A stretch of 64,000 nt of DNA from Pseudomonas arsenicoxydans (GCF_006438915.1 NZ_RCZE01000001.1:108324-172323); one strand, 5' to 3'; numbered from the stretch's first letter, positions 38,630 through 48,863 are shown. Translations and numbers: made by a program. Notes: a model not told the origin generated them from the sequence alone.

Positions 38630-39553
38630 TCAGGCGGCGTTCTTGAGTTTCGGGTCCAGCGCATCGCGCAGGCCGTCGCCCATCAAGTTGATTGCCAGCA
38701 CGCTGAGCAAAATGGTCAGACCAGGCAGGCTTACCACCCACCAGGCGCGTTCGATGTAGTCGCGAGCCGAAGCCAGCATGGTGCCCCACTCAGGGGTTGG
38801 CGGTTGTACGCCAAGGCCGAGGAAGCCCAGTGCGGCGGCATCGAGAATCGCCGAGGAGAAGCTCAAGGTCGCCTGAACGATCAGCGGCGCCATGCAGTTT
38901 GGCAGCACGGTGATGAACATCAGGCGCGGCAGCGTGGCACCGGCCAGGCGCGCGGCGGTCACGTAGTCGCGGTTCAGCTCGCCCATCACCGCAGCACGGG
39001 TCAGACGAACATAGGACGGCAGGGACACCACGGCGATGGCGATCACGGTATTGATCAGGCCAGGGCCGAGGATGGCGACAATCGCCACGGCCAGCAGCAG
39101 GGACGGCAGGGCCAGCATGATGTCCATCAGACGCATGATGGTCGGGCCGAGCAGGCGCGGGAAGAAACCGGCGAACAGACCCAGCAGGATCCCCGGAATC
39201 AGCGACATCACCACCGACGACAAACCGATCAGCAACGACAGGCGCGAACCGGTGATCAGGCGCGACAGCAGGTCGCGACCCAGTTCATCGGTGCCGAGCA
39301 GGAACTGGATCTGCCCACCTTCCAGCCAGGCTGGCGGGGTCAGCAGGAAGTCACGGTATTGCTCGCTCGGGTTATGCGGGGCAACCCACGGCGCGAAGAT
39401 TGCGCAGAAAATCACCAGCAACATGAACATCAGGCCGGCGACGGCGCCCTTGTTGCGGGAAAACGCGTGCCAGAATTCTTTGTACGGGGACGGATACAGC
39501 AGGCTTTGATCGACTGCTACCGCTTGATTTGTAGTTGAAGCTGGAGTGGTCAT
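38630..39553 (-). CDS. dppC: Dipeptide ABC transporter permease DppC
   Basis: 307 residues from ATG 39553; an in-frame ATG two codons earlier (39559) is equally possible. Six membrane segments; the N-terminal OppC domain ([18 protein letters not shown]) and the EAA-type loop ([20 protein letters not shown]) are typical. Inner-membrane channel with DppB. Its start lies eleven bases after the dppB stop. Confidence 0.93.
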   Translation of the reverse strand: MTTPASTTNQAVAVDQSLLYPSPYKEFWHAFSRNKGAVAGLMFMLLVIFCAIFAPWVAPHNPSEQYRDFLLTPPAWLEGGQIQFLLGTDELGRDLLSRLITGSRLSLLIGLSSVVMSLIPGILLGLFAGFFPRLLGPTIMRLMDIMLALPSLLLAVAIVAILGPGLINTVIAIAVVSLPSYVRLTRAAVMGELNRDYVTAARLAGATLPRLMFITVLPNCMAPLIVQATLSFSSAILDAAALGFLGLGVQPPTPEWGTMLASARDYIERAWWVVSLPGLTILLSVLAINLMGDGLRDALDPKLKNAA

Positions 39554-39563
39554 GGTCATGATC

Positions 39564-40574
39564 TCAGCGCTGGTGACGGATGCGTGGGTTGGCAAAGCCG
39601 TAGAGGATGTCCACTACGAAGTTGACCACAATCACCAGGCAGGCGATTAGCAGGATGCCGTTTTGCACGACTGGATAGTCTCGGGCGCCAATGGCTTCGA
39701 TCAGCCACTTACCGATGCCGGGCCACGAGAAGATGGTTTCGGTCAGGACTGCACCGGCCAGCAATGTGCCGACTTGCAGGCCGACCACGGTCAGTACCGG
39801 AATCAGCGCGTTACGCAGACCGTGCACGAACACCACGCGAGAAGGCGACAGGCCTTTGGCACGAGCGGTACGGATGTAGTCTTCACGCAACACTTCAAGC
39901 ATCGAAGAGCGGGTCATCCGAGCAATAACGGCCAGCGGGATGGTACCCAGCACGATGGCCGGCAGGATCAGGTGATGCAAGGCATCGAAGAACGCACCGA
40001 CGTCATCGGCCAGCAGCGTGTCGATGAGCATGAAGCCGGTGCGCGGTTCGATGTCATAGAGCAGGTCGATCCGCCCGGACACCGGGGTCCAGCCCAGGCT
40101 CACCGAGAAGAACATGATCAGGATCAGGCCCCACCAGAAGATCGGCATCGAATATCCCGCCAGGGAGATGCCCATCACCCCATGGTCGAACAGGGATCCT
40201 CGCTTGAGTGCCGCAATCACCCCGGCCAGGAGGCCCAGGATGCCGGCGAACAACAGGGCGGCCATGGACAGTTCCAGGGTCGCGGGGAATAGAGAGGTGA
40301 ATTCGCTCCACACGCTTTCACGGGTACGCAGCGATTCGCCGAGGTCGCCGTGAGCCAGTTTGCCGATGTAGTCCATGTATTGGGCATACAGCGGTTTGTT
40401 CAGACCAAGGCGTTCCATTGCCTGAGCATGCATTTCGGGGTCGACTCGACGTTCGCCCATCATTACTTCCACGGGGTCGCCTGGAATCATGCGAATCAAC
40501 GCGAAAGTCAGCAAGGTGATGCCGAAGAACGTGGGGATCAATAACCCCAATCGGCGGGCAATAAAACTAAACAT
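39564..40574 (-). CDS. dppB: Dipeptide ABC transporter permease DppB
   Basis: 336 residues with six membrane segments. N-terminal FIARRLGLLIPTFFGITLLTF and the RTARAKGLSPSRVVFVHGLRN coupling loop (about 230-250) identify DppB/OppB. First gene of dppBCDF, 74 bases after the adjacent binding-protein gene, with which it is probably co-transcribed. Confidence 0.94.
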   Translation of the reverse strand: MFSFIARRLGLLIPTFFGITLLTFALIRMIPGDPVEVMMGERRVDPEMHAQAMERLGLNKPLYAQYMDYIGKLAHGDLGESLRTRESVWSEFTSLFPATLELSMAALLFAGILGLLAGVIAALKRGSLFDHGVMGISLAGYSMPIFWWGLILIMFFSVSLGWTPVSGRIDLLYDIEPRTGFMLIDTLLADDVGAFFDALHHLILPAIVLGTIPLAVIARMTRSSMLEVLREDYIRTARAKGLSPSRVVFVHGLRNALIPVLTVVGLQVGTLLAGAVLTETIFSWPGIGKWLIEAIGARDYPVVQNGILLIACLVIVVNFVVDILYGFANPRIRHQR

Positions 40575-40648
40575 CTTGTGGTGTACCTCATCAGCCGGTT
40601 AGGCGTGCCTGGTGTCCCTGGAGTCAGGGACACCGGGAGTTTTCTTAT

Positions 40649-42244
40649 TTACTTCACCTGGGTGGTGGCGAAGTTATTCGTGGTAAGCGGGCTAATGTGA
40701 TAGCCCTCTACGTTGTTGCGCATTGCAGTAAACATACGGGTGTGCGCCATGCTGATCCATGGCTGGTCCTGATTGAAAACCTCCTGGGCTTGCTCGTAGA
40801 GCGCTGCGCGTTCCGTCGGGTTCACTTTAGCTCGGGCATCGTCGATCAGCGTCTGGAATTTCTCGTTGCACCAGCGCGCATAGTTTTCGCCGTTCTTGGC
40901 CGCTTCGCAACTCAGCATAGGCGTCAGGAAGTTATCCGGATCGCCGTTATCGCCCGCCCATCCGGCGGAAACCATGTCGTGCTCGCCGTTTTTCGCACGT
41001 TTGAGCATTTCGCCCCATTCCATGACGCGAATGTCGACCTTGATCCCGACCTGGGCCAGGTCAGCCTGCATCATCTGCGCACCGAGCATCGGGTTCGGGT
41101 TGGTCGGCCCGCCGCCATTGCGGGTGAACAGTGTAAACGTTGTGCCTTCCGGTACGCCTGCTTCCTTGAGCAAGGCGCGGGCCTTGTCCAGGTCACGCGG
41201 CGGGTTGGTCAGCGTGTGGTTGTAGCCCAGCAGGGTGTCCGGGTACGGGTTGACCGCCACGGTCGCATTGCCTTTGCCGAACAGCGCGTTGACATAGGCG
41301 GCCTTGTCGAACGCGATGTCGATGGCTTTGCGCACGCGCACATCGCTCATGTATTTGTGCGAGGTGTTCATCGCGATGTAGGAAACGGTCATCGCGTTCA
41401 GCTCATCAACCTTCAGGTTGGCGTCTTTCTTGATGCTCGGGATGTCATCCGGTTTCGGATACAGCGCGATCTGGCACTCATTGGCCTTAAGCTTTTGCAG
41501 GCGCACGTTGTTGTCGGTGGCAATCGCCAGGATCAACGCGTCAGCCGGCGGCTTGCCACGGAAGTACTCCGGGTTGGCCTTGAAGCGGACTTGCGCGTCC
41601 TTGTTGTAACGCTGGAACACGAACGGGCCGGTGCCGATCGGCTTGTTGTTCAGGTCGCCGGCCTTGTTCGCCTTGAGCAACTGGTCGGCGTATTCGGCCG
41701 AGTAGATCGAGGAGAAGGCCATGGCGATGTCGGCCAGGAACGGCGCTTCACGACGGGTCAGGGTGAACTTGACCGTGTTGTCGTCGACTTTCTCGACGCT
41801 TTTGAGCAGCTCTTTAAAGCCCATGCTTTCAAAGTACGGGAAGCCCACGCTCGACAGTTTGTGCCATGGGTGGTTCGGGTCCAGCTGACGCTGGAAGCTC
41901 CAGACCACGTCGTCGGCATTCATGTCGCGCGTCGGCTTGAAGTATTCGGTGGTGTGAAACTTGACGCCTTTGCGCAGGTGGAACGTGTAGCTCAGACCGT
42001 CTTCGCTGATGTCCCAGGAATCGGCCAGTGCCGGAATCACTTCCGTGGTGCCCGGCTTGAAGTCCGCCAGACGATTGAAGATGGTTTCAGCCACCGCATC
42101 GGCCGTGACTGCAGTCGTGTACTGGACCATATCGAAGCCTTCCGGACTGGCTTCGGTGCAGACCACCAGGGGTTTGGCAGCGACGCCAACAGCGACACTC
42201 AGCAACGCGGCAGCGATGGCCGCACGTAGGGGAAGCATTTTCAT
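40649..42244 (-). CDS. dppA: Dipeptide ABC transporter substrate-binding protein (DppA-like, copy nearest dppB)
   Basis: 531 residues from ATG 42244 (MKMLPLRAA...); the frame extends to 42298 without homology. Signal peptide ending AVGVAAK. The SBP family 5 fold is shown by VCTEASPEGFDMVQYTTAV, FHLRKGVKFH and WAGDNGDPDNFL. No lipobox, so a soluble periplasmic binder. It differs from the other two DppA-like proteins in the window in many loop positions, consistent with distinct peptide preference. Confidence 0.92.
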   Translation of the reverse strand: MKMLPLRAAIAAALLSVAVGVAAKPLVVCTEASPEGFDMVQYTTAVTADAVAETIFNRLADFKPGTTEVIPALADSWDISEDGLSYTFHLRKGVKFHTTEYFKPTRDMNADDVVWSFQRQLDPNHPWHKLSSVGFPYFESMGFKELLKSVEKVDDNTVKFTLTRREAPFLADIAMAFSSIYSAEYADQLLKANKAGDLNNKPIGTGPFVFQRYNKDAQVRFKANPEYFRGKPPADALILAIATDNNVRLQKLKANECQIALYPKPDDIPSIKKDANLKVDELNAMTVSYIAMNTSHKYMSDVRVRKAIDIAFDKAAYVNALFGKGNATVAVNPYPDTLLGYNHTLTNPPRDLDKARALLKEAGVPEGTTFTLFTRNGGGPTNPNPMLGAQMMQADLAQVGIKVDIRVMEWGEMLKRAKNGEHDMVSAGWAGDNGDPDNFLTPMLSCEAAKNGENYARWCNEKFQTLIDDARAKVNPTERAALYEQAQEVFNQDQPWISMAHTRMFTAMRNNVEGYHISPLTTNNFATTQVK

Positions 42245-42322
42245 CAAGAACCCTCTGCAATCAGTTAAAGGACTAATGCCCAACGGCCGATTCGTCACTG
42301 AATCAGCCGTCGGGCAAGTGCA

Positions 42323-43738
42323 TTACAGGATGTTGAAAGGAACGGTGGTCACGAGACGGAACTCGTTGATGCTACCGTCAGGCTGGTTTTCGCTGCCACG
42401 GTGCGCGGTGTAGGTCGCGCGAACAGTGGTGGCCTTGAGCGGGCCGCTCTGAATGGCGTACGACGAACCGATGCCGTATTCGTAGTGGCTCTCGCCGTCC
42501 ATCGATTGCACGCCGTCGTAGCCGCCGCCCGCGTAGTGAGTACCGTCGATACCCCAGCCGCGAGCCTGGTAGATGTTGAACTTCAGGCCTGGCACGCCAT
42601 ATTCAGCCATGTTCAGGCCGTAGGCGATCTGGAAGGACTTCTCGTTCGGGCCGTTGAAGTCCGACAGCAGGGAGTTGGCCAGGTAGATGCCGTTGGTTTC
42701 GTGCAGGTAGTCGAAGTACTCGTTACCGTTAATTTCCTGGTAAGAGAAGGTCAGGCTGTGAGCCTGGTGAGTCAGGCCGAACGACAGGGAGCCGGCCTGG
42801 TTGTCGATGTCGCCCAGCAGCTTTTTACCTTGGTCGACGGTCTTGTAGTAGTTCAGGCCGGTGGTCAGGCTCAGTACCGAGCTGTCACCCAGTACATGGC
42901 TGGCGCCGAAGTAGTACTGGTTCCACAGGTCTTCAGCCTGGGTGCCCCACAGGCTGGTAGTCAGGCTGGCGAACGGCTGGTAGGTGATACCGGCGGTGTT
43001 GACGTGATCGGTTTCGGCTTTGGGGTCGCCGTATTCGGAGCGGAATTTGCTCAGGCTTTCTTCGGTACGCGGTGAATTGCGATCGAAAGTGCCCAGGTCG
43101 AAAGCAAGGTTGTTCAGTTCTTCGCTGTGGATCGCGATCCCTTCGAAGCTCGACGGCAGGGCACGGTTACCGATGACGTCGACTTGCGGGCTGCTGAAGT
43201 TCATGCGGCCGGCAGTCAGTGTAGTGTTGGAAACGCGTGCCTTGACGTTGGCCAGGCCCAGTTTGCTCCACTGACCTTGAGCGTCGCCGCCTTCTTTGGT
43301 CAGTGTCCGGTTGTTGCCTGCGCCTGGACGAGAGCCCGGTGCGCCACCGTTGTTGGAGGCGAGACTCTCGCGATCACGCTCCAGAGCAACAGCGTTGTAG
43401 GCGGCCACTTCGGTGCTGAAGCCAACGGTGCCTTCAGTGAAGCCGGAGTTGTACTTGATGATCGTGCCTTGAACCCAGTTGATACGACGATCAGTCGGGG
43501 TCGAAACGCCGTCTTTCTTGTAGAGGAACTTGCCGCCACGTTTCAGTTGTTCGTTGGCGTACCAGTTGCGCGTGGTGCCGGAGATGGATTGACCTTCGAC
43601 GAAGCCAGTTGCATCAGCTTGTGCACTTTTGGTGTTGACCGTCACCGGGGTGAATTCCTGGCTCTGGGTCTCTGCGTACGCCGTGGCGGTAACGCTGCTG
43701 ATGGCCAAGGCCAATAACGCGGTGCTGCTCAGTTTCAT
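42323..43738 (-). CDS. opdP: OprD-family outer-membrane porin (dipeptide type)
   Basis: 471 residues with a signal peptide (MKLSSTALLALAISSVTATAYA). OprD family blocks are ANEQLKRGGKFLYKKDG near the start, a long loop with RPGAGNNRTLTKEGG and a C-terminal barrel ending TTVPFNIL. Located inside a dpp cluster, as for PAO1 OpdP (PA4501, glycine-glutamate uptake), hence a dipeptide channel by inference. AAGTAAGGAGCTTCACCC precedes the start. Confidence 0.9.
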   Translation of the reverse strand: MKLSSTALLALAISSVTATAYAETQSQEFTPVTVNTKSAQADATGFVEGQSISGTTRNWYANEQLKRGGKFLYKKDGVSTPTDRRINWVQGTIIKYNSGFTEGTVGFSTEVAAYNAVALERDRESLASNNGGAPGSRPGAGNNRTLTKEGGDAQGQWSKLGLANVKARVSNTTLTAGRMNFSSPQVDVIGNRALPSSFEGIAIHSEELNNLAFDLGTFDRNSPRTEESLSKFRSEYGDPKAETDHVNTAGITYQPFASLTTSLWGTQAEDLWNQYYFGASHVLGDSSVLSLTTGLNYYKTVDQGKKLLGDIDNQAGSLSFGLTHQAHSLTFSYQEINGNEYFDYLHETNGIYLANSLLSDFNGPNEKSFQIAYGLNMAEYGVPGLKFNIYQARGWGIDGTHYAGGGYDGVQSMDGESHYEYGIGSSYAIQSGPLKATTVRATYTAHRGSENQPDGSINEFRLVTTVPFNIL

Positions 43739-43909
43739 GGGTGAAGCTCCTTACTTTCTTTTTTTTAATGCCGGTCTTTTTTGGTGATCCGGCTATTTGG
43801 TTTCGAACACATTCAAGGCATCGCAAACGTTTGCTGTAGATCGGATTGACGAATTACGGCAATACGCTTGCGTGAGGGCGCAATGCCCCCCAGCGTTCTG
43901 GCTAATCGG

Positions 43910-45511
43910 TTATTGGTCGATACTGACGCCCGAGAACACGTTGCGGCCGAAGGGGCTGACTTTGAACCCTTCGACTTTGGCGCTTAACGGCTGGTTAACC
44001 GTCGAGTGGGCGACTGGCGTGATCGGCACTTGCTGCTTGAGCAATTGCTGCGCCTGTTTGTACAGCACGGTGCGTTGGTCGCGGTCGGTGACGACCTTGG
44101 CCTGTTTCACCAGCTTGTCGTAAGCCGGATCACACCACATGGAGTAGTTATTGCCGCCAATGGCGTCACAGCTGTAAAGCGTGCCGAGCCAGTTGTCCGG
44201 GTCTCCATTGTCCCCGGTCCAGCCAATCAGGCTGATGTCATGCTCGCCATTCTTGGTGCGTTTGATGTACTCGCCCCATTCATAGCTGACGATCTTCACT
44301 TTGAGACCGATTTTTGCCCAGTCAGCCTGAAGCATTTCGGCCATCAACTTGGCGTTGGGGTTGTAAGGGCGCTGAACTGGCATCGCCCACAGGGTGATTT
44401 CCGTGCCTTCCTTCACGCCGGCAGCCTTGAGCAATTCCTTGGCTTTTTCCGGGTTGTAGGCGGCGTCTTTGATCGTTTCGTCGTACGACCATTGGGTCGG
44501 CGGCATGGCGTTGACGGCCAACTGCCCGGCGCCCTGGTAGACGGCGTTGAGAATGCTTTGCTTGTTCACCGCCATGTCCAGCGCCTGGCGCACTTCGAGC
44601 TGGTCGAAAGGCTTGTGCCGAACGTTGTAGGCGATGTAACCAAGGTTGAAACCTGGCTTCTCGATGAGCTTGAGTTTTTCGTCGTTCTTCAGTGCGGTCA
44701 CATCGGCAGGGCGCGGATGCAGGGTGATCTGGCATTCGTTGGCCTTGAGTTTCTGCACCCGCACCGAAGCGTCGGTGTTGATGGCGAAAATCAGGTTGTC
44801 GAGCTTGACCCGGCTTGGGTCCCAGTACTGCTTGTTGCCGGTGTAACGAATGTTGGAATCTTTCTGGTAACTCTTGAACACGAACGGTCCAGTGCCGATC
44901 GGCTTCTGGTTGATGTCGCTCGGTTTGCCGCCCGCCAGCAGCTTGTCGGCGTACTCGGCGGACAGGATGGCGGCGAAGCTCATGGCGATGTTCTGGATGA
45001 ACGCGGCGTCGACGCTGTTAAGCGTCATGACCACGGTCAGCGGCCCGGTCTTTTCGACCTTGGCGATGTTCTTGTTCAGGCTCATCCCGTTGAAGTACGG
45101 GAACTCGGTCGGATAAGCCTTACGGAAAGGTTGTTGCGGATCGAGCATGCGATTAAACGTGAACAGCACGTCATCGGCGTTGAAATCACGGGTCGGCGTG
45201 AAGTAGGGAGTGGTATGAAACTTCACCCCTTCGCGCAGGTGAAAAGTGTACTTGAGGCCGTCTTCGGAAATATCCCAACTGGTGGCCAGGCCCGGTACGA
45301 CGTTGGTTGCGCCTTTTTCAAACTCTGCCAAACGGTTGTACAGCGGCTCGGCGGCGTCGTTATCGGTCGCAGTCGTGTACTGCGCCGTGTCGAAACCGGC
45401 GGGGCTGCCTTCAGAGCAGAACACCAGGCTGTTGTTGGCGGCCTGGCTGATGGAGGTAGCGGCCAACAGGCCGGTGCCCAGTAATGCGGATAAAACCAAG
45501 GAATGGCGCAT
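43910..45511 (-). CDS. Dipeptide ABC transporter substrate-binding protein (DppA-like, middle copy)
   Basis: 533 residues from ATG 45511 (GAGGGAGCGTC upstream). Signal peptide MRHSLVLSALLGTGLLAATSISQAA. Conserved VFCSEGSPAGFDTAQYTTAT, FHLREGVKFHTTPYFTPTRD and GWTGDNGDPDNWLGTLYSC. It is closer to the third copy than to the copy nearest dppB. Shares the single dppBCDF transporter by inference. Confidence 0.92.
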   Translation of the reverse strand: MRHSLVLSALLGTGLLAATSISQAANNSLVFCSEGSPAGFDTAQYTTATDNDAAEPLYNRLAEFEKGATNVVPGLATSWDISEDGLKYTFHLREGVKFHTTPYFTPTRDFNADDVLFTFNRMLDPQQPFRKAYPTEFPYFNGMSLNKNIAKVEKTGPLTVVMTLNSVDAAFIQNIAMSFAAILSAEYADKLLAGGKPSDINQKPIGTGPFVFKSYQKDSNIRYTGNKQYWDPSRVKLDNLIFAINTDASVRVQKLKANECQITLHPRPADVTALKNDEKLKLIEKPGFNLGYIAYNVRHKPFDQLEVRQALDMAVNKQSILNAVYQGAGQLAVNAMPPTQWSYDETIKDAAYNPEKAKELLKAAGVKEGTEITLWAMPVQRPYNPNAKLMAEMLQADWAKIGLKVKIVSYEWGEYIKRTKNGEHDISLIGWTGDNGDPDNWLGTLYSCDAIGGNNYSMWCDPAYDKLVKQAKVVTDRDQRTVLYKQAQQLLKQQVPITPVAHSTVNQPLSAKVEGFKVSPFGRNVFSGVSIDQ

Positions 45512-45818
45512 GACGCTCCCTCTTGTAATCACGAGTGTTTTGACAATGAGCCGCCGTCCCGTCCTGGAACGTGGAGGATCACTGACTTCAAACCATGCTT
45601 GTCAGCAATAACCGAGAGCCCACGCATGAGCTGGTCAGAACCCGACGGTATGACCCGTGGATCTGGCAGTAAATGCGTAGAGTCCTAAAGACTTGTAGGA
45701 AATGGCAACGCGTCCGACTCCGCCGCAGTAGTACGCGGCGGAATTGGATGTAAGAGTTTTCCTACTTTCTCGGCAGATAAAGCAACGGCGACGTCAGAAA
45801 CGTCGCCGTTGCAAAACC
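45512..45818. other. Spacer between two DppA-like genes
   Basis: 307 bases. Its left part is the leader of the middle binding-protein gene; its right end carries the terminator of the third copy. No gene seen; the ORFs present are antisense shadows. Confidence 0.5.
45780..45812 (-). terminator. Terminator of the third DppA-like gene
   Basis: GCAACGGCGACGT / ACGTCGCCGTTGC perfect stem with loop CAGAA, then TTTATC in the leftward direction, seven bases after the stop codon. Confidence 0.88.
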
Positions 45819-47444
45819 TTACTTGCTGACGCTGACGCCGTAGAAGGAGTTCAAGCCAAACGGGCTGATCTTGAAATCCTGCACTTCGTTGCGCATAGGT
45901 TGGAACACCGTCGAGTGAGCGATAGGTGTCATTGGAACTGCATCTTTGAGGACGTGTTGCGCCTGTTTGTACAGTTCGGTGCGCTTGGCCTGGTCGGTTG
46001 TACGCTTGGCTTCTTTTACGATGCCGTCGAACTTCTTGTCGCACCACTTGGAGAAGTTGTTGCCTTCCAGCGAATCGCAACCGAACAGCACGTTCAGCCA
46101 GTTGTCCGGATCACCATTGTCGCCGCTCCAGCCAATCAGCATGGCTTGGTTCTCGCCACCTTTGGAGCGCTTGATGTACTCGCCCCACTCGTAGCTCTGG
46201 ATCTTGACCTTGAGGCCGATCTTGGACCAGTCAGACTGCAGCATCTCAGCCATCAGCTTGGCGTTCGGGTTGTACGGACGCTGTACCGGCATCGCCCAGA
46301 GAACGATTTCGGTGCCTTCTTTCACGCCGGCTTCTTTGAGCAGCTCTTTGGCTTTCTCAGGATCGTACTTGGCGTCCTTGATGGTGGTGTCATAAGACCA
46401 TTGGGTTGGCGGCATGGCGTTGACGGCCAGTTGACCGGCGCCTTGGTACACGGAGTCAATGATCTGTTGCTTGTTGACGGCCATGTCCAGTGCCTGGCGA
46501 ACCTTCAGGTCGGCCAACGGGTTTGCATCCGTTTGGCCTTTGACTTTAGGCATCACGTTGTAGGCGATGTAACCCAGGTTGAAACCGGCCTGATCAGGCA
46601 CTTTCAGGGTCTTGTCTTCTTTGAGCGCCTTCAGGTCGGCTGGACGAGGGAACAGAGTGATCTGGCACTCGCCCTTCTTCAGCTTCTGGATACGCACCGA
46701 CGGGTCGGTGGTGATGGCGAAGATCAGGTTGTCGATCTTGACGTCGTCAGGCTTCCAGTAGTCCTTGTTCCCGGTGTAGCGGATGTTGGAGTCTTTCTGG
46801 TAGCTCTTGAACACGAACGGACCAGTGCCGACCGGCTTCTGGTTGATGTCCGCGGCTTTGCCTTCTTTCAGCAGCTGGGCTGCGTATTCGGCGGACTGCA
46901 CCGAGGCGAAGCTCATGGCCATGTTCTGGATGAACGCGGCATCCACTTCTTTCAAAGTGAACTTGACGGTTTTGTCGTCAACTTTGTCGATCTTGGTGAT
47001 GTTGGTGTCCATCCCCATGTCGGTGAAGTACGGGAATTCAGTCGGGTACGCTTTGCGGAACGGATCATCCTTGTTAATCATGCGATTAAAGGTGAACAGC
47101 ACGTCGTCGGCGTTGAACTCACGAGTCGGCTTGAAGTACGGGGTGGTATGGAACTTGACGCCGTCACGCAGGTGGAAGGTGTACGTCAGGCCGTCCGGGG
47201 AAATGTCCCAGCTGGTCGCCAGGCCAGGAATCACGGCGGTGCCGCCGCGCTCGAACTGGGTCAGGCGGTTGAACATGGTTTCTGCAGAGGCGTCGAAGTC
47301 GGTTCCGGTGGTGTATTGACCTGGATCGAAACCGGCCGGGCTCCCTTCGGAGCAGAACACCAGGTTAGTCGCGGCTTGGGCGAAGGGTGCACTAGCTAGC
47401 AAGCTGGCGCCGAGTAAAAACGGAATGACCGCGTTTTTAAGCAT
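45819..47444 (-). CDS. Dipeptide ABC transporter substrate-binding protein (DppA-like, distal copy)
   Basis: 541 residues with signal peptide MLKNAVIPFLLGASLLASAPFAQAA. Same SBP family 5 motifs (VFCSEGSPAGFDPGQYTTGT, FHLRDGVKFHTTPYFKPTRE, GWSGDNGDPDNWLNVLFGC). ATGAGGCCACC precedes the start. It has its own terminator, so it can be made independently of dppBCDF in high amount, as is usual for a main periplasmic receptor. Functionally DppA. Confidence 0.93.
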   Translation of the reverse strand: MLKNAVIPFLLGASLLASAPFAQAATNLVFCSEGSPAGFDPGQYTTGTDFDASAETMFNRLTQFERGGTAVIPGLATSWDISPDGLTYTFHLRDGVKFHTTPYFKPTREFNADDVLFTFNRMINKDDPFRKAYPTEFPYFTDMGMDTNITKIDKVDDKTVKFTLKEVDAAFIQNMAMSFASVQSAEYAAQLLKEGKAADINQKPVGTGPFVFKSYQKDSNIRYTGNKDYWKPDDVKIDNLIFAITTDPSVRIQKLKKGECQITLFPRPADLKALKEDKTLKVPDQAGFNLGYIAYNVMPKVKGQTDANPLADLKVRQALDMAVNKQQIIDSVYQGAGQLAVNAMPPTQWSYDTTIKDAKYDPEKAKELLKEAGVKEGTEIVLWAMPVQRPYNPNAKLMAEMLQSDWSKIGLKVKIQSYEWGEYIKRSKGGENQAMLIGWSGDNGDPDNWLNVLFGCDSLEGNNFSKWCDKKFDGIVKEAKRTTDQAKRTELYKQAQHVLKDAVPMTPIAHSTVFQPMRNEVQDFKISPFGLNSFYGVSVSK

Positions 47445-48603
47445 GGTGGCCTCATGATTGTTGTCATTTTTGGAATTAGAGGACGACCTCGTGAGTCGAC
47501 CTGCGGATACTTATGCAGGGGCCGTACCCAATGCAAGATCCAGAGCGACCACAGGCGTTAAACAGTGGCACGTACGTACCTTAATGTCGCATTTGTATAA
47601 ATTCAGGCGCATTTGACCGTTTGCGCAGGTTTTTTTCGGTGCAACCGGCGCACCGCTGCGGGGCAATTGGCGAGGCTTGCGCACCCGGTTGGCGCGTGGT
47701 GTTACTTATCTATACCCACGGTTTGGGACTGAATGTGTTGGGTGGGGGATTTTTGGGCCGGAGTGATTTGCTCGCACCTTGGCTTGGATGCTGTTGAGCG
47801 ATGGGCGGCGTGGTAGGTATTTGTTGTTTAACGGGTTTGTTGTGGCTGTGGATGCAGTTTGAACGGTAGGTGTTTGTCAGGGGACATCTTATTTATTGAT
47901 CCAATCAGTACATTTGCACCGACACTTATACGCACGGACTTGGGCTATTCATTTATGGGTGGTACTGGGTGCAACCGTAGCTTTTTATTGGTGGCGCCTT
48001 TTATCGATGGCGGCCTGATAGCCGACCATTCTCTTGCTTGGTGTACATATCCATTTCTGCGGTAACGGCCGCTTAGGGTTTCGCCCTTACGGCTACTCAC
48101 TTTTTTTTCAAACGCCAAAAAAAAGTAAGCAAAAAAAGGCTCGCCCCGAGCGTCCGGCCCCTCGCTTGGGCTCGGCGTTCCTTCGTTCCGGTATCCATCC
48201 GGGGACACTGCCCTCCGGTCTGCTTCGCTACGACCTACATGCAGCGTGTTCGACTGCGTCGAACGGCGCTACGCGCCACTCCCCGGTTGCACACCTCCAC
48301 TCAGCCTACCGAGGGGGCGGGTAAATCAAAAGCCAGATCAAAAGCTTTCAGGCGAGCTAACGCTCGGCCTGTTGAGTGGTGAAAAGCAAGGGCTGTACGC
48401 CGATCTATTGTCGGCGCCTGGCTTTCCAGCGATGGCGGCCTCACAACCGACCAATCTCTTTCTGCCGCCCCCTACTGATCGTTCCCACGCTCCCGCGTGG
48501 GAATGCCGCCAGGGACGCTCCGCGTTCCATTTTTGTGTTGAACGATGTGTAAAAAACGCAGAGCTTTCCCACGCATTTTTCAGGTTGCCGGGTAGGAAGC
48601 AGT
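47445..48603. repeat. Long non-coding region of dispersed Pseudomonas repeats
   Basis: About 1.2 kb. The left part (47445-47880) is the upstream region of the DppA-like gene. From about 47880 come sequences I recall as multicopy intergenic repeats of P. fluorescens-group genomes: a block with AACCGTAGCTTTTTATTGGT, the block around CTTACGGCTACTCAC and AAAAAAAGGCTCGCCCCGAG (about 48060-48330), and GTTCCCACGCTCCCGCGTGGGA (48482-48503). ORFs here (for example 48034-48324) occur only because the repeat happens to be open. Confidence 0.65.
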
Positions 48604-48863
48604 GCCCCTAACCTCTGGCTGTCGCTGCGATTTCAGCGACCGGGTGTGGAAACCTGGATCTCTTAGTAGCCGCATAGCTGGACCATCGTAATCGTTGCCG
48701 ACGACTTCTTTCGTCTGCAAACTGCGTCATGGCGGCTGTGCGTGGGCAGACTTCGGTCTGGCCGGGTCCTACTAACCGGTATTTCCACCCTGCGTGCAGC
48801 CGCCACCTAATTGTCGTGTGGAAACGACATTGGATGGCTCCCATTTATAAGTAGGAGCATTCC
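48604..48863 (+). promoter_or_regulatory. Highly structured 5' leader of the DUF6124-type gene (cis-acting RNA candidate)
   Basis: Successive stems can be drawn: GTCGCTG/CAGCGAC (48621-48640), CGGGT/ACCTG (48641-48656), GACGA/TCGTC (48700-48715), and a long-range GGCGGCTG (48731-48738) with CAGCCGCC (48797-48804). The last encloses CAGAC-TTCG-GTCTG (48747-48760) and CCGG/CCGG. Then GTCGT/ACGAC (48813-48828) and GCTCC/GGAGC (48837-48858), which buries the Shine-Dalgarno GGAG just before the ATG at 48864. I recall similar sequence before related genes in other Pseudomonas. Function unknown. Confidence 0.6.

Noticed and set aside
40697..47399. Long rightward ORFs opposite the DppA-like genes (about 490-550 codons each)
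   Set aside because: All three mirror the same family on the other strand and have no independent motif or ribosome site; they are antisense artefacts.
48034..48324. A 96-codon ORF (GRLGFRPYGYS...)
   Set aside because: It lies in a dispersed intergenic repeat that I recall as often mis-annotated in Pseudomonas; no signal, no ribosome site.
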